Positions 26,378-35,467 are shown, numbered from the stretch's first letter. The stretch: 64,000 nt of DNA from Niastella vici (GCF_002077945.1 NZ_LVYD01000042.1:124001-188000); one strand, 5' to 3'. Numbers and translations: made by a program. The notes: generated by a model not told the origin, from the letters alone.

Positions 26378-27781
26378 CTAAGTCAGCCCTATTTCATAAT
26401 GTAATTCCGGGATCTCCACATCGCCAAACCCTTTTTTAATTAACCGCTCGCGAAACTGTTGCTGCACATTGTACTCGCCATGCACCAGGAACAGGCGTTT
26501 TACCTGGCGCGGGTCCTGACAGGACAAAAACTGGCTCAGGTCCTCATAATCACCATGTGCACTCATGCTGTGGATGGCGCCTATTTCGGCATGCACTTCA
26601 TGCAATACGCCATAGATGTGCACTTCCTTTCTGCCCGATAACAGGCGTGCACCCAATGACTCAGGCTCGCAATAACCGGTCATTAAAATAGTATTGCGGC
26701 TGTTCTCTATATTATTGCTGATATGGTGTTTCACCCTGCCGGCCTCAGCCATACCACTGGCCGAAATAATGACGCAGGGTTCATTACGGAAGTTCAACAG
26801 CTTCGACTCCTGCACTGTTTTTATAAACTTCAATCCTTTGAAGCCAAAGGGGTCCGAATCTGACTCCAGCACCTTTTGAATGGTCTTGTTAAAATAACGC
26901 GGGTATCGTTTAACCAGTTCAGTTGTTTTTACACTGAGCGGACTATCCACAAAATAATCCAGATCGGGCAGCCGGCGCTCCAGTTCCAGCTGATTTAAAT
27001 GATACAGGATCTCCTGGGTACGGCCCACGCTGAAAGCGGGAATAATGAGCTTGCCTTTTTTCTGCAAACAGGTTTTTTCGATCCACTGCAACAACTGATC
27101 GGGTGTGGTAACATTCAGCTCGTGCAGGCTGTTGCCGTAGGTTGATTCCAATATAATATAATCGGCTTGCGGAAATTCAACAGGGGAACGCAGGATCACA
27201 TCGCGATAACGGCCCACATCGCCACTGAATGTAAGATGCGTGACCTTTCCATTCTCGGTTATCTTCAGATTTACAGCTGCGCTGCCAATAATATGGCCGG
27301 CATCGGTATACATCAGCTCTACAAACTCATCTACTGCATGCCATTGCCCGTATTCAACCGCTTTCAGGAACTGGAACGACTGTTCGGCATCTTCCCGGGT
27401 ATACAGGGGTTTCAGGTAAGGCTGGTGTTCGGCTGCTCTTTTCTTGTTCAGGTATTTCACATCGTCTTCCTGTATTTCGGCCGAATCAACCAGCAGTATT
27501 TCGGTGAGATCTTTGGTAGCCGGTGTACAAAATATGGTACCCTTAAAACCGTCGGCGGTTAGCTTGGGGATCAATCCGCTGTGGTCGATATGCGCATGCG
27601 ATAATATAAGGCAATCCACCTCAGCCGGGTTAAAGCCCCAGTTGCGGTTCAAATTATTGGTGGCCTGGCCCAGGCCCTGGAACATGCCGCAATCGAGTAA
27701 ATACTTTTTGCCATTGTTCAAAGTAAGTAAATGCTTTGAACCGGTAACGGTACGTGCAGCACCGTGAAATGCGATCTTCAT
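26378..27781 (-). CDS. MBL-fold beta-CASP metallohydrolase (RNA-processing exonuclease family)
   Basis: Cytoplasmic protein of 467 residues, full length for the CPSF-73-like bacterial family. The zinc-binding motif LSHAHIDHSG (HxHxDH) lies near residue 60, with further ligand motifs DAGHIIGS and FSGDVGR. The beta-CASP part has PAFSVGRTQEILY and SASGMAEAGRVKHH, and the C-terminal RNA-specific motif SMSAHGDYEDL...VHGEYN completes the active site. Homologues cleave RNA endo- or exonucleolytically; the substrate here is unknown. Monocistronic, with its own terminator and a word-type inverted repeat upstream. Confidence 0.9.
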   Translation of the reverse strand: MKIAFHGAARTVTGSKHLLTLNNGKKYLLDCGMFQGLGQATNNLNRNWGFNPAEVDCLILSHAHIDHSGLIPKLTADGFKGTIFCTPATKDLTEILLVDSAEIQEDDVKYLNKKRAAEHQPYLKPLYTREDAEQSFQFLKAVEYGQWHAVDEFVELMYTDAGHIIGSAAVNLKITENGKVTHLTFSGDVGRYRDVILRSPVEFPQADYIILESTYGNSLHELNVTTPDQLLQWIEKTCLQKKGKLIIPAFSVGRTQEILYHLNQLELERRLPDLDYFVDSPLSVKTTELVKRYPRYFNKTIQKVLESDSDPFGFKGLKFIKTVQESKLLNFRNEPCVIISASGMAEAGRVKHHISNNIENSRNTILMTGYCEPESLGARLLSGRKEVHIYGVLHEVHAEIGAIHSMSAHGDYEDLSQFLSCQDPRQVKRLFLVHGEYNVQQQFRERLIKKGFGDVEIPELHYEIGLT

Positions 27782-27837
27782 TATTGTAAAAAGTTTTGTT
27801 TGTTGTTCAATTCCATCATTGGCTCAAGAACTTTCAT

Positions 27838-27953
27838 GGTCAATGGTGAATGGTGAATGGTGAGTGGTGAATGGTGAAATCGCTCGCGAAATTTGAGATT
27901 AATAACCAATCTTGCACCGCCGGTTATTGCCCATTGTCCATTAACCATTCATC
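27838..27953. repeat. Word-type inverted repeat (GGTGAATGGT words)
   Basis: GGTCAATGGTGAATGGTGAA is followed by three more TGGTGAATGG-like words up to 27878. This arm faces CCCATTGTCCATTAACCATT at 27930-27949. The loop is about 50 nt. The word GGTCAATGGTGAATG also occurs at 81-95 and 58176-58190. Confidence 0.75.
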
Positions 27954-28425
27954 CTTTCCTTTTAAACGACCAGGTAATCAAACACTCCGCTACCTTCTCA
28001 CCCTGTTCATTGGTACCGGTTGCCGTAGCTACAAAGGTTTGTGCTTCGCCCGTGGCAACGGCTTGTTCTATGGCGTTCAACAACAAGGCGCCGTCTTTAC
28101 ATTCAAACCGGGTACGCCCCGTTGCTTTCTTGAAATAGCTGGCTTCAAACTTCACTACCAGCATCGATACGGGCGGTTTGCGCTTGTACACATGCGCCAT
28201 GGCCAGTGAGCCGGTGCTCATTTCAGCCGCCATGGCCAGGCAGGCAAAGTAGGTAGAACGGAAAGGATTTTGTGAGAACCATTTATACGGAACCGTCACC
28301 ACACAATGCTGTTCATCGATCTCTCTGATGCGCACACCCGAAAAGAAGGCGGCGGGCAGCTTCCAAAACAGGTATAACCTGAAAGCTACAGGATTACTTA
28401 GTTGTTGTATGAATTTATTTGGCAT
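27949..28425 (-). CDS. DUF4442 (hotdog-fold) protein, probable thioesterase-like
   Basis: Protein of 158 residues when started at ATG 28425 (MPNKFIQQLSNPVAFRLYLF); the longer frame from 28491 begins inside the lysA terminator region and is rejected. The sequence matches the DUF4442 hotdog family: NPFRSTYFACLAMAAEMSTG in the central helix and KFEASYFKKATGRTRFECKD in the strands. Members resemble acyl-CoA thioesterases, but no activity is assigned. It lies between lysA and the MBL gene in the same orientation, yet terminators flank lysA, so it probably has its own promoter. Confidence 0.78.
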   Translation of the reverse strand: MPNKFIQQLSNPVAFRLYLFWKLPAAFFSGVRIREIDEQHCVVTVPYKWFSQNPFRSTYFACLAMAAEMSTGSLAMAHVYKRKPPVSMLVVKFEASYFKKATGRTRFECKDGALLLNAIEQAVATGEAQTFVATATGTNEQGEKVAECLITWSFKRKG

Positions 28426-28459
28426 GGAGGAAAGGTTAGTTACATTCTTCAATGAATGT

Positions 28460-28487
28460 AAAAAAAATCCCGACGGTAACCGTCGGG
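28460..28487 (-). terminator. Terminator of lysA
   Basis: CCCGACGG/CCGTCGGG stem of 8 bp, followed on the minus strand by eight T with one interrupting A. The hairpin starts 12 bp past the lysA stop. Confidence 0.9.
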
Positions 28488-28499
28488 ACAATCTATAAT

Positions 28500-29714
28500 T
28501 TATAAAACTTCGATCTGGTTCTTCAGCAGGTCTTCAAATTCATCGCGTTTGCGAATAAGATGGGCTTTGCTATCTTTCACCAGCACTTCGGCCGGTTTCA
28601 GGCGCGAGTTAAAGTTCGACGACATTTCAAAACCATAGGCGCCGGCATTGTAAAATACCAGGTAATCGCCTTCCCGTACTTCATGCAACTTGCGGTCCCA
28701 GGCAAACGTATCGGTTTCACAAATATTCCCTACCACGGTATAGATCCTTTCGGGCCCGTTGGGGTTGCTGATATTTTCGATATGATGGTACGCTTCGTAA
28801 AACATGGGGCGTATGAGGTGGTTGAACCCGCTGTTGACACCTGCAAATACGGTAGCCGGCGTTTGTTTTACCACGTTTGTCTTTACCACAAAGTAACCGC
28901 ACTGGCTTACGAGGTACTTGCCCGGTTCAAACCAAACCTGTAGTTTTTTACCGGTCTCTTTTTCAAAATTCTTGAAGGCCACGGCCATCTTCTGGCCCAG
29001 CGTATTTACATCGGTTTCCGGATCATCGGGCTGATACGGCACTTTAAAGCCGCTGCCGAGGTCAATAAATTCCAGGTCGGGGAAATGGCTGGTGATCTCG
29101 AACATTACATCCAACCCTTCCAGGAACACGCCAATATCTTTGATCTCACTACCGGTATGCATATGCACGCCAGTCACCTTTAATTTGGTACTTTTTACAA
29201 CGCGCTCAATGTGCCGCATCTGGTGTATGGAGATACCGAATTTGCTATCTACGTGCCCGGTAGAGATCTTGAAATTGCCACCGGCCATAATGTGCGGATT
29301 GAGCCGGATGCAAACCGGGTAGCTGCTGCCAAACTTGTTACCGAACTGCTCCAGAATGGAGATATTATCAATATTAATATTTACACCCAGGTCCTTTGCC
29401 GCCACAATTTCCTGAAAGTCGACACAATTGGGTGTATACAAAATGTTCTTGGGATCGAAGCCAGCCTTCAGGGCCAGCTTTACTTCATAAATGCTCACAC
29501 AATCAACCCCGGCGCCCAGGCTGTTGACATACTTTAAAACATTTATATTGGTAAGTGCCTTACAGGCATAGTAAAAACGGGCATTGATCTTTCCAAATGC
29601 ACCCTTCAGCTTATCGTATTGCTCTTTAATTTTTTCGGCATGGTACACATACAGGGGGGTACCATATTCATTTGCTAACTGAATTAAAAACTCTCTTGAT
29701 AATTGCTGTGACAT
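28500..29714 (-). CDS. lysA: Diaminopimelate decarboxylase
   Basis: PLP enzyme of 404 residues that converts meso-diaminopimelate to L-lysine, the last step of lysine synthesis, in the cytoplasm. Fold type III: the PLP lysine is K52 in FYYACKALTN. The glycine-rich phosphate-binding loop ELxxxG-type segment corresponds to EFIDLGSGFKVPY, the active-site motif GNICETDTFAWDR supplies the CESxD-like cysteine, and EPGKYLV and NAGAYGFEMSSNFN complete the substrate pocket. Length is typical. It is monocistronic, flanked by a terminator downstream and a word-type inverted repeat upstream. Carboxynorspermidine decarboxylase is a related alternative but the CET motif favours LysA. Confidence 0.92.
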   Translation of the reverse strand: MSQQLSREFLIQLANEYGTPLYVYHAEKIKEQYDKLKGAFGKINARFYYACKALTNINVLKYVNSLGAGVDCVSIYEVKLALKAGFDPKNILYTPNCVDFQEIVAAKDLGVNINIDNISILEQFGNKFGSSYPVCIRLNPHIMAGGNFKISTGHVDSKFGISIHQMRHIERVVKSTKLKVTGVHMHTGSEIKDIGVFLEGLDVMFEITSHFPDLEFIDLGSGFKVPYQPDDPETDVNTLGQKMAVAFKNFEKETGKKLQVWFEPGKYLVSQCGYFVVKTNVVKQTPATVFAGVNSGFNHLIRPMFYEAYHHIENISNPNGPERIYTVVGNICETDTFAWDRKLHEVREGDYLVFYNAGAYGFEMSSNFNSRLKPAEVLVKDSKAHLIRKRDEFEDLLKNQIEVL

Positions 29715-29736
29715 AGTATGCGAATATAAGAACAGT

Positions 29737-29819
29737 TGGCCAGTTTACAGTTCACCCTTCAAAGTTTCAGCGTTGCCCGGCGATTGAGGCCCGTGAACTT
29801 TAAACGTTGAAGGCGAACT
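29737..29819. repeat. Word-type inverted repeat (CCTTCAA/TTGAAGG words)
   Basis: CAGTTCACCCTTCAAAGTTT at 29748-29767 faces an arm at 29791-29819 whose complement reads AGTTCGCCTTCAACGTTTAA. It sits between the lysA start and the scpB terminator. Confidence 0.5.
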
Positions 29820-29858
29820 AAAAAACAATGCGCATCTGCCGGTTGGCGAATGCGCATT
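29820..29858 (-). terminator. Terminator of scpB
   Basis: AATGCGCAT/ATGCGCATT stem of 9 bp with a 14-nt loop, followed on the minus strand by a run of T (29825-29820). Confidence 0.8.
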
Positions 29859-29881
29859 AATGCTATTTCAAAAAATGAGGG

Positions 29882-31036
29882 TTATTTCTTTTCGTCGTCT
29901 TTGTCGTGTTCGGTATCCTCATCGCCAGGCTCCTCCTCATCTTCCTCATCAATCGCCTCTTCTTCGTCTGCTTCATCGTCATCTGAACCGTTGTGCTCTT
30001 CGATCAGCTCGCCGTCTTCACCAACCTTGAAAGTGGTTGAATCATCATCGGCATAGGCTTCCTCTTCTTCGGGCGTAATGTAGGGCTCTTCATCCTCAAA
30101 CCCTTCTTCCTCTTCTTCTCCTTCATTATTGAAGGCTTCTTCTTCATCCCCTTCTTCATCATAACCTTCTTCGGCAATTTCATCCAGCACTTCGCCGGCT
30201 TCTTCATCCAGCGCTTCGGCTTCCTCGGCTATGGCTTCTTCATCGGTATCCAGTTCATAGCCTTCATCAGTTGTTTCGGCGTTCTCATCAACAATATCCT
30301 GACCCAGGGCGGCAGTAGTGCCTTCTTCTTCTCCACCTTCCCCGCCTTCATTTTCTTCGCTGTCTGTTACATCGGTACCATTCAGGTGGATGCCGTTCAG
30401 GGAAGGGGTAGTTTCTTCAGTATCCTCGCCTTCGGTGGAAGGAGTTATGATCACATCTCCAATAGCCGTGGGCGCCGCCACCATACTGTCGTCGAATACT
30501 TCTTTCAGCTTGGGCAGGTCTTCGGCTGAGTTCAAACCGAAATAATCCATGAAGTTTTTGGAAGTACCATACACCAGCGGGTGACCGGGCAGGGCTTCAT
30601 TTCGGCCTGTTATAACAATGAGGTCTTTTTCGAGTAATTTCTGAATGGCGTAATCACTGCTCACCCCGCGAATGGATTCAATTTCAGACTTTGTAACGGG
30701 TTGTTTATAAGCAATGATACTTAAGGTTTCCAGCGCCGCGGTACTCAGGCGTTTCAGGAATTTATCGCCGTTCAGCTGGGCAACCGTTTTATGAAAATCT
30801 CTTTTGGTAAGGAACTGCCAACCGCCACCGCTCTCCCGCACTTCGAATGGATAGAATTCGGCCTTGTACTTCTCCAGGATCCCTTCAATGGCCGATTCAA
30901 TCTGATCGAGCATAATCTTATCTTCCATAAAGCCAAAGGCCTGATTAATGAGATCAGTGATCTCCAAAGTGGTCAGTGGCTTTTCACTGGCAAAGATTAA
31001 CGCCTCTATATGAGGTATCAGGTTGGAAATTTCCAT
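29882..31036 (-). CDS. scpB: Chromosome segregation protein ScpB with long acidic tail
   Basis: Kleisin-associated subunit of the SMC-ScpAB condensin complex. Residues 1-190 are the conserved winged-helix pair (LIPHIEALIFASEKPLT; LSTAALETLSIIAYKQPVTK; IRGVSSDYAIQKLLEKDLI; LVYGTSKNFMDYFGL). This is the normal full length of ScpB. The remaining ~195 residues are an extremely acidic, disordered-looking extension dominated by Glu and Asp. Such a tail doubles the protein and is not part of the family fold. It could compete with DNA for SMC or modulate binding; that is speculation. Downstream of atpG by 70 bp in the same direction. Confidence 0.9.
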   Translation of the reverse strand: MEISNLIPHIEALIFASEKPLTTLEITDLINQAFGFMEDKIMLDQIESAIEGILEKYKAEFYPFEVRESGGGWQFLTKRDFHKTVAQLNGDKFLKRLSTAALETLSIIAYKQPVTKSEIESIRGVSSDYAIQKLLEKDLIVITGRNEALPGHPLVYGTSKNFMDYFGLNSAEDLPKLKEVFDDSMVAAPTAIGDVIITPSTEGEDTEETTPSLNGIHLNGTDVTDSEENEGGEGGEEEGTTAALGQDIVDENAETTDEGYELDTDEEAIAEEAEALDEEAGEVLDEIAEEGYDEEGDEEEAFNNEGEEEEEGFEDEEPYITPEEEEAYADDDSTTFKVGEDGELIEEHNGSDDDEADEEEAIDEEDEEEPGDEDTEHDKDDEKK

Positions 31037-31106
31037 CGTATTAGTTTATAGTTATCCGCAGTTTCCTGTCCCCGTAAGTTGGCCGGCCGAACGGGACCAT
31101 AAACTT

Positions 31107-31988
31107 TTAACCTTGTAATGCAGCTGCACCGCTCACGATCTCAGTCAATTCGGTGGTAATGGCTGCCTGGCGAGCCCGGTTGTATGATACTTTATAGTGC
31201 TTTAATAATTCGTTGGCGTTTTCGCTGGCTTTATCCATCGCAGTCATACGGGCGCCATGTTCCGAAGCATTGCCATCGAGTACGGCTTTGTACAATTGCG
31301 TGTTCAGGATCTTGGGCATCAGCTCGGCAATGAGCTCATCTTTGGCTGGTTCAAAAATGAAATCGCTTTTTTTGCCGCCTTCTTTCTTTTCTACTTTCGG
31401 AATGGGCAAAAAGCGCTCAACAGTGAACCGTTGCATGGCTGCATTGCGGAATTCGCTGTATATCAGTTCAATAACATCAAATTCTTTTGCTTCAAAAGCT
31501 TTTACAGCAGCCTGGGCCACTGCCTGAACGTTCTCAAATTTCAGGTGCAGGAACAGGTCTCTGTGGGTATCGTTGACCTTGTATTTATTTTTCTGGAAGA
31601 ATTCAGTGCCTTTTTTACCAATGCCCCAGATTTGCAGGGTGCCCCTGGCGTTTTGGGCAGCATATTTTTCCTGGATGGTGGTACGGGCCAGTTTTATTAC
31701 GTTGGTGTTATAAGCACCGCACAAACCGCGGTCGCTGGTAATAACGATCAACAGCACTTTCTCTACAGGGCGTTCAACAGCCAGGGCCATACCGCCATCG
31801 CCTTCGGCACCGCTGACAATATTGCTCAGCACTTCCTGCAGCTTGCGGGCGTAAGGGCGCATCTGAATGATGGCATCCTGTGCCTTTCTTAATTTGGCAG
31901 CGCTTACCATTTTCATTGCTTTGGTAATTTGCTGCATATTCTGCGTAGCCTTGATCTTATTACGAACTTCTTTTAACTGACCTGCCAT
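31107..31988 (-). CDS. atpG: F1F0 ATP synthase subunit gamma
   Basis: Central rotor-shaft subunit of the F1 motor, 293 residues, typical length. The N-terminal helix (AGQLKEVRNKIKATQNMQQI, then TKAMKMVSAAKLRKAQ) and the C-terminal helix (MDKASENANELLKHYKVSYN, then RARQAAITTELTEIVSGAAA) are the conserved coiled-coil pair; the middle contains ITSDRGLCGAYN. The gene upstream runs the other way, so atpG here is not adjacent to atpA or atpD, which must lie elsewhere. The promoter is probably the TACCTTTG at 32101-32094. The genes downstream (scpB) may be co-transcribed. Confidence 0.95.
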   Translation of the reverse strand: MAGQLKEVRNKIKATQNMQQITKAMKMVSAAKLRKAQDAIIQMRPYARKLQEVLSNIVSGAEGDGGMALAVERPVEKVLLIVITSDRGLCGAYNTNVIKLARTTIQEKYAAQNARGTLQIWGIGKKGTEFFQKNKYKVNDTHRDLFLHLKFENVQAVAQAAVKAFEAKEFDVIELIYSEFRNAAMQRFTVERFLPIPKVEKKEGGKKSDFIFEPAKDELIAELMPKILNTQLYKAVLDGNASEHGARMTAMDKASENANELLKHYKVSYNRARQAAITTELTEIVSGAAALQG

Positions 31989-32093
31989 GTTGCAAAGTTA
32001 TAATGTTGATTTGGTGCCAGGCAATTAGCTCTATAACGAATTAATAATCAGCGATATAGAGACAATAAATGGTCCTGTACTTTTAATCGGCTG

Positions 32094-32101
32094 CAAAGGT
32101 A
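32094..32101 (-). promoter_or_regulatory. -7 promoter element upstream of atpG
   Basis: On the minus strand TACCTTTG is an exact TAnnTTTG match, giving a leader of about 100 nt. No clear -33 TTTG is seen. The rest of the 31989-32331 gap holds AT-rich words (AACTCA, TTTTTAA) without a gene. Confidence 0.5.
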
Positions 32102-32331
32102 GCGGAAACAGGGGAAAATTCCTTGTTCTGTGTAAAATTCCGTATTGGATGTGAGTTTCCTGCCAGAAGCCAGTGATCCAGTTTCTAAGTTTTTAATTTT
32201 TAAGTTCTTAGTTCCGGTTCACGGTTACGGTTCATGAACTCATTAACTTACTAACTCACAAACTCAAAAACTCATTTTCAAATCTGCCAACCAGCCACTT
32301 TCGTAAATAAATCACTTTGAAACACCACTGA

Positions 32332-32988
32332 ATGAATATGCAAACTATTTTTATTACGGGTGGAACCGGATACATTGGTTCCCGGCTCATAAAAGCCCTG
32401 TTGCAGTCTGGCGGATTCCGCATTAAGGCGCTGGTACGAAAAGGTTCTGAGCATAAACTGCCACCCGGTTGCGAACTGGTCATCGGCAATGCCCTTGATG
32501 CCACCACCTACACAGCTGCCGCCGCCGGTGCTGATGTTTTTATTCACCTGATCGGTGTTGCCCACCCCTCCCCGGCCAAAAAAGCCGAATTTGAAACCAT
32601 CGATAAGGTGTCGGTTCAACAGGCGGCCCGGGCCATCAGCGACAACCAGCTGCCTCATGTAATATACCTGAGTGTTAGCCAGTACCCTGGCCGTATCATG
32701 AAGGAATACCGCGAAGTGCGGGCAGCCGGTGAATCAATGCTGACAACAAGCGGCGCCCGCTGCTCTTTCATCAGGCCCTGGTACGTTTTGGGCCCCGGCC
32801 ATTGGTGGCCTGTACTTTTCACGCCTTTGTATATGTTGACGCGGCTTATACCTGCTACCAGGGAACAAAGCCGGCAACAGGACCTCGTCACCATCAATCA
32901 AATGATCCACACCCTTTACTTTGCCATCAATCATCCGCCAGAAAATGGTGTACGCATTTATAATGTTCCTGACATAAAAGCGTTCTAG
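32332..32988 (+). CDS. NAD(P)-binding SDR / NmrA-like protein
   Basis: Cytoplasmic protein of 218 residues with a Rossmann fold. The nucleotide-binding motif GGTGYIGSRL is at residues ~8-17. VIGNALDATTY, ADVFIHLIGVAHPSP and VIYLSVSQYPG are typical of atypical extended SDRs, similar to the NDUFA9/NAD-epimerase group. The usual catalytic YxxxK is replaced here by a segment lacking the clear motif (MKEYREVRAAGE has Y and K in other spacing), so enzyme activity is doubtful. It is shorter than most relatives (~280-300), possibly lacking the C-terminal lid. Either the ATG at 32332 or the one at 32338 may be used. Substrate unknown. Confidence 0.75.
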   Translation: MNMQTIFITGGTGYIGSRLIKALLQSGGFRIKALVRKGSEHKLPPGCELVIGNALDATTYTAAAAGADVFIHLIGVAHPSPAKKAEFETIDKVSVQQAARAISDNQLPHVIYLSVSQYPGRIMKEYREVRAAGESMLTTSGARCSFIRPWYVLGPGHWWPVLFTPLYMLTRLIPATREQSRQQDLVTINQMIHTLYFAINHPPENGVRIYNVPDIKAF

Positions 32989-33100
32989 ATATCCATGCAT
33001 CTTGCCTGGCAGCAGCCCCGACTAAACCAGTCATGGCCTCGCAGTTATTTCGTGTAATTAACGTATTTGACAGAATTTTTCAGCATTTTTGTTATAAGAT

Positions 33101-33892
33101 ATGGCAAAAGCAAAAACGAAGAAAAGTAAGCCCGTTATCCTGATAACGAACGACGATGGTATAACAGCACCGGGTATACACAATCTGGTTGAAGCGGTGA
33201 AGGATCTCGGAAAGATAGTTGTTGTAGCCCCCGATAAACCGCAATCAGGCATGGGCCATGCTATTACTATAGGCCAACCTTTACGCCTGAGCTCAGTGAC
33301 TACTTTTTTTGAAGGTGTGGAAGCGTATCAATGCTCAGGCACCCCGGTTGATTGTGTGAAGCTGGCAGTAGACAAGATCCTGCATCGCAAACCCGATCTG
33401 TGTTTGAGCGGTATTAACCATGGCGCCAATCACTCGATCAATGTAATATATTCGGGTACCATGTCGGCCGCTGTGGAAGCCGCTATTGAAAGCATTCCCT
33501 CTGTTGGCTTTTCCCTGCTCGATTACAGCATCGATGCCGATTTTACCGCAGCCCGTAAATATGCCCGCCTCATTGTGGAGCAAATGCTGAAGAAAATACC
33601 GGAAAAACATACGGTACTGAATGTAAACTTTCCCCCTGTTGCACCCGAACTCATAAAAGGCGTTCGTATTTGCCGGCAGGCCTATGCGAAATATGAAGAA
33701 GATTTTGTTGAGCGCAACGACCCTAACGGCCGCAAATATTACTGGCTTACCGGTGAATTTGTGAATTTCGATAAAGGAAAAGATACCGATGTGTGGGCCC
33801 TTAAAAATAATTACGTGAGTATTGTACCGGTGCAATTTGACCTTACCAATTATCAACTGAAAGATAAGCTCGAAAAAACCTGGAAACTGTAA
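33101..33892 (+). CDS. surE: 5'/3'-nucleotidase SurE
   Basis: Metal-dependent nucleoside monophosphate phosphatase, 263 residues, typical length. The N-terminal ILITNDDG supplies the metal ligands D18 and D19 with N17; VVAPDKPQSGMGHAIT, SGTPVDCVKLA and LCLSGINHGANHS form the rest of the SurE active site. It is the first gene of a compact group surE - small membrane protein - (lpxB); its stop codon overlaps the next start by one base (TAATG). The role is in nucleotide turnover and survival under stress in other bacteria. Confidence 0.95.
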   Translation: MAKAKTKKSKPVILITNDDGITAPGIHNLVEAVKDLGKIVVVAPDKPQSGMGHAITIGQPLRLSSVTTFFEGVEAYQCSGTPVDCVKLAVDKILHRKPDLCLSGINHGANHSINVIYSGTMSAAVEAAIESIPSVGFSLLDYSIDADFTAARKYARLIVEQMLKKIPEKHTVLNVNFPPVAPELIKGVRICRQAYAKYEEDFVERNDPNGRKYYWLTGEFVNFDKGKDTDVWALKNNYVSIVPVQFDLTNYQLKDKLEKTWKL

Positions 33893-34188
33893 TGTTCAAA
33901 AAAGACAACCTTCGTTTTGGCATTTTGCTGGGCTTTATTGCCCCCCTGATAAGCCTTGTTGCCTATTATTTTATCAAGTTCTACCCCTTATACAGTGTAA
34001 AGGACTGTATAAACTTTGTTAGCGAGAATAAGAACCAGATCACCGCCATTTCGGTGCCCTGCCTGATCTTGAATATTGCCCTTTTCACATTTTATATCAA
34101 CACTCACCGCGACAAAACCGCCAAAGGCATTTTTGCCATCACGCTGGTTTATGCGATAACGGCGTTGTTAATGAAGTTTATTTTGTAA
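33892..34188 (+). CDS. Small membrane protein, three predicted transmembrane helices
   Basis: Hypothetical inner-membrane protein of 98 residues. Hydrophobic segments lie at about residues 9-28 (GILLGFIAPLISLVAYYFIK), 50-70 (TAISVPCLILNIALFTFYI) and 80-98. No enzyme motif is seen. It is translationally coupled to surE through TAATG and precedes lpxB by 165 bp. The same neighbourhood, surE with a small membrane protein and lpxB, is familiar to me from other Bacteroidetes, which suggests an envelope role, but its function is unknown. Confidence 0.75.
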   Translation: MFKKDNLRFGILLGFIAPLISLVAYYFIKFYPLYSVKDCINFVSENKNQITAISVPCLILNIALFTFYINTHRDKTAKGIFAITLVYAITALLMKFIL

Positions 34189-34218
34189 AAAAGTGCGCCC
34201 ATAGTGAATTATGATTTT

Positions 34219-34335
34219 GTTACCGGTTACCCGGTTCCGGTTGCCGGGCCTTGAATGTCGATCACTCTACCTGAAATCGGGTTCTCCGAATTCTTTGCCC
34301 GGTGACAGGTAACAGGCAACTGGTAACCGGCAACT
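34219..34335. repeat. Word-type inverted repeat (GGTTACC words) before lpxB
   Basis: GTTACCGGTTACCCGGTTCC followed by GGTTGCCGGGCC (34219-34250) faces GGTGACAGGTAACAGGCAAC plus TGGTAACCGGCAAC (34301-34334). The arms pair imperfectly over about 32 nt. The same word is used at 35468-35564 and 63585-63652. TATCTTTAC just before the lpxB start is a possible -7 element. Confidence 0.75.
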
Positions 34336-34353
34336 TTCTCTTATCTTTACCCC

Positions 34354-35466
34354 ATGCGTTATTACATTATAGCCGGTGAAGCGTCGGGTGATTTGCATGG
34401 CAGTAATCTTATCAAAGAGATCAGAAAATCAGATACCGCAGCCTCGATCCGTTGCTGGGGCGGCGACAGAATGCAACAGGCAGGTGGCGAACTGGTGAAG
34501 CATTACCGCAACCTGGCCTTTATGGGCTTTTGGGAAGTGGCCAAGAACCTGGGCACCATTTTGAAGAACCTGCAGTTCTGCAAAGATGATATTACCAAAT
34601 ACAAACCCGATGCGCTCATCCTCATCGATTACCCCGGTTTCAACTTACGCATAGCCGAATGGGCCAAACAACAGGGTTATAAGATCATTTATTATATTTC
34701 GCCGCAGGTATGGGCCTGGAAGGAGAACCGCGTGCACAAGATGAAACAGTGCATCGATAAAATGCTGGTGATACTTCCGTTCGAAAAAGATTATTACAAA
34801 AACAAATGGAACTGGGATGTTGAATACGTAGGCCATCCGCTTATAGAGGTGGTGGAAGAAGCGCAACTGGCGCCAGGCAGTACGCCCCTGGCCACCAAAC
34901 CCATTATTGCCCTGTTACCCGGCAGCCGAAAACAGGAAATTCTGAAAAAGCTGCCCATTATGCTGGAAGTTAGCCGCATGTTCCCCGCCTGCCAGTTCAT
35001 TGTGGCCAAAGCCCCCGGCCAGGAAGATAGTTTTTACGAGTCGGTGTTAGCGATGTACCCCAATGTTTCATCGGTGCGTGACTCCACTTATGCCTTGCTG
35101 TTGCAATCGAGGGCCGCGCTGGTGACCTCGGGTACCGCCACGCTGGAGACTGCCCTGTTCGGTGTTCCCGAAGTGGTGTGCTACAAGGGCAGCAATATTT
35201 CGTACCAGATCGCCAAACGGCTTATTAAAGTAAAATACATTTCGCTGGTGAACCTGATCATGGATAAGCTGGTGGTGAAAGAACTGATCCAGAACGATCT
35301 AACGCCGGGCAATCTGCGTAAACAACTCGACGACCTGCTTACCAACGAAGCTACCCAGCAACAACTGCGGGACGATTATGCCAGCTTGCGGCATTTGCTG
35401 GGCGAAGGGGGGCACGCGTCTTCGAGAGCTGCACAAATCATAAAAGAATATCTTGAGCAAAAATAA
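34354..35466 (+). CDS. lpxB: Lipid-A-disaccharide synthase
   Basis: GT19 glycosyltransferase of 370 residues that joins UDP-diacylglucosamine and lipid X to make the lipid A disaccharide on the inner face of the inner membrane. Characteristic motifs are IAGEASGDLHGSNL at the N-terminus, FMGFWEV, LIDYPGFNLRIA, YYISPQVWAWKE, PFEKDYY, VGHPLIE, ALLPGSRKQEI and the C-terminal VTSGTATLETALFGVPEVVCYK. The presence of lpxB confirms a Gram-negative envelope with lipid A. It is flanked on both sides by GGTTACC-type inverted repeats. Confidence 0.96.
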   Translation: MRYYIIAGEASGDLHGSNLIKEIRKSDTAASIRCWGGDRMQQAGGELVKHYRNLAFMGFWEVAKNLGTILKNLQFCKDDITKYKPDALILIDYPGFNLRIAEWAKQQGYKIIYYISPQVWAWKENRVHKMKQCIDKMLVILPFEKDYYKNKWNWDVEYVGHPLIEVVEEAQLAPGSTPLATKPIIALLPGSRKQEILKKLPIMLEVSRMFPACQFIVAKAPGQEDSFYESVLAMYPNVSSVRDSTYALLLQSRAALVTSGTATLETALFGVPEVVCYKGSNISYQIAKRLIKVKYISLVNLIMDKLVVKELIQNDLTPGNLRKQLDDLLTNEATQQQLRDDYASLRHLLGEGGHASSRAAQIIKEYLEQK

Positions 35467-35467
35467 G

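Noticed and set aside
31989-32331. AACTCA-rich tract as another word-type inverted repeat
   Set aside because: Words are repeated but a facing complementary arm is poor; it is left as low-complexity sequence.
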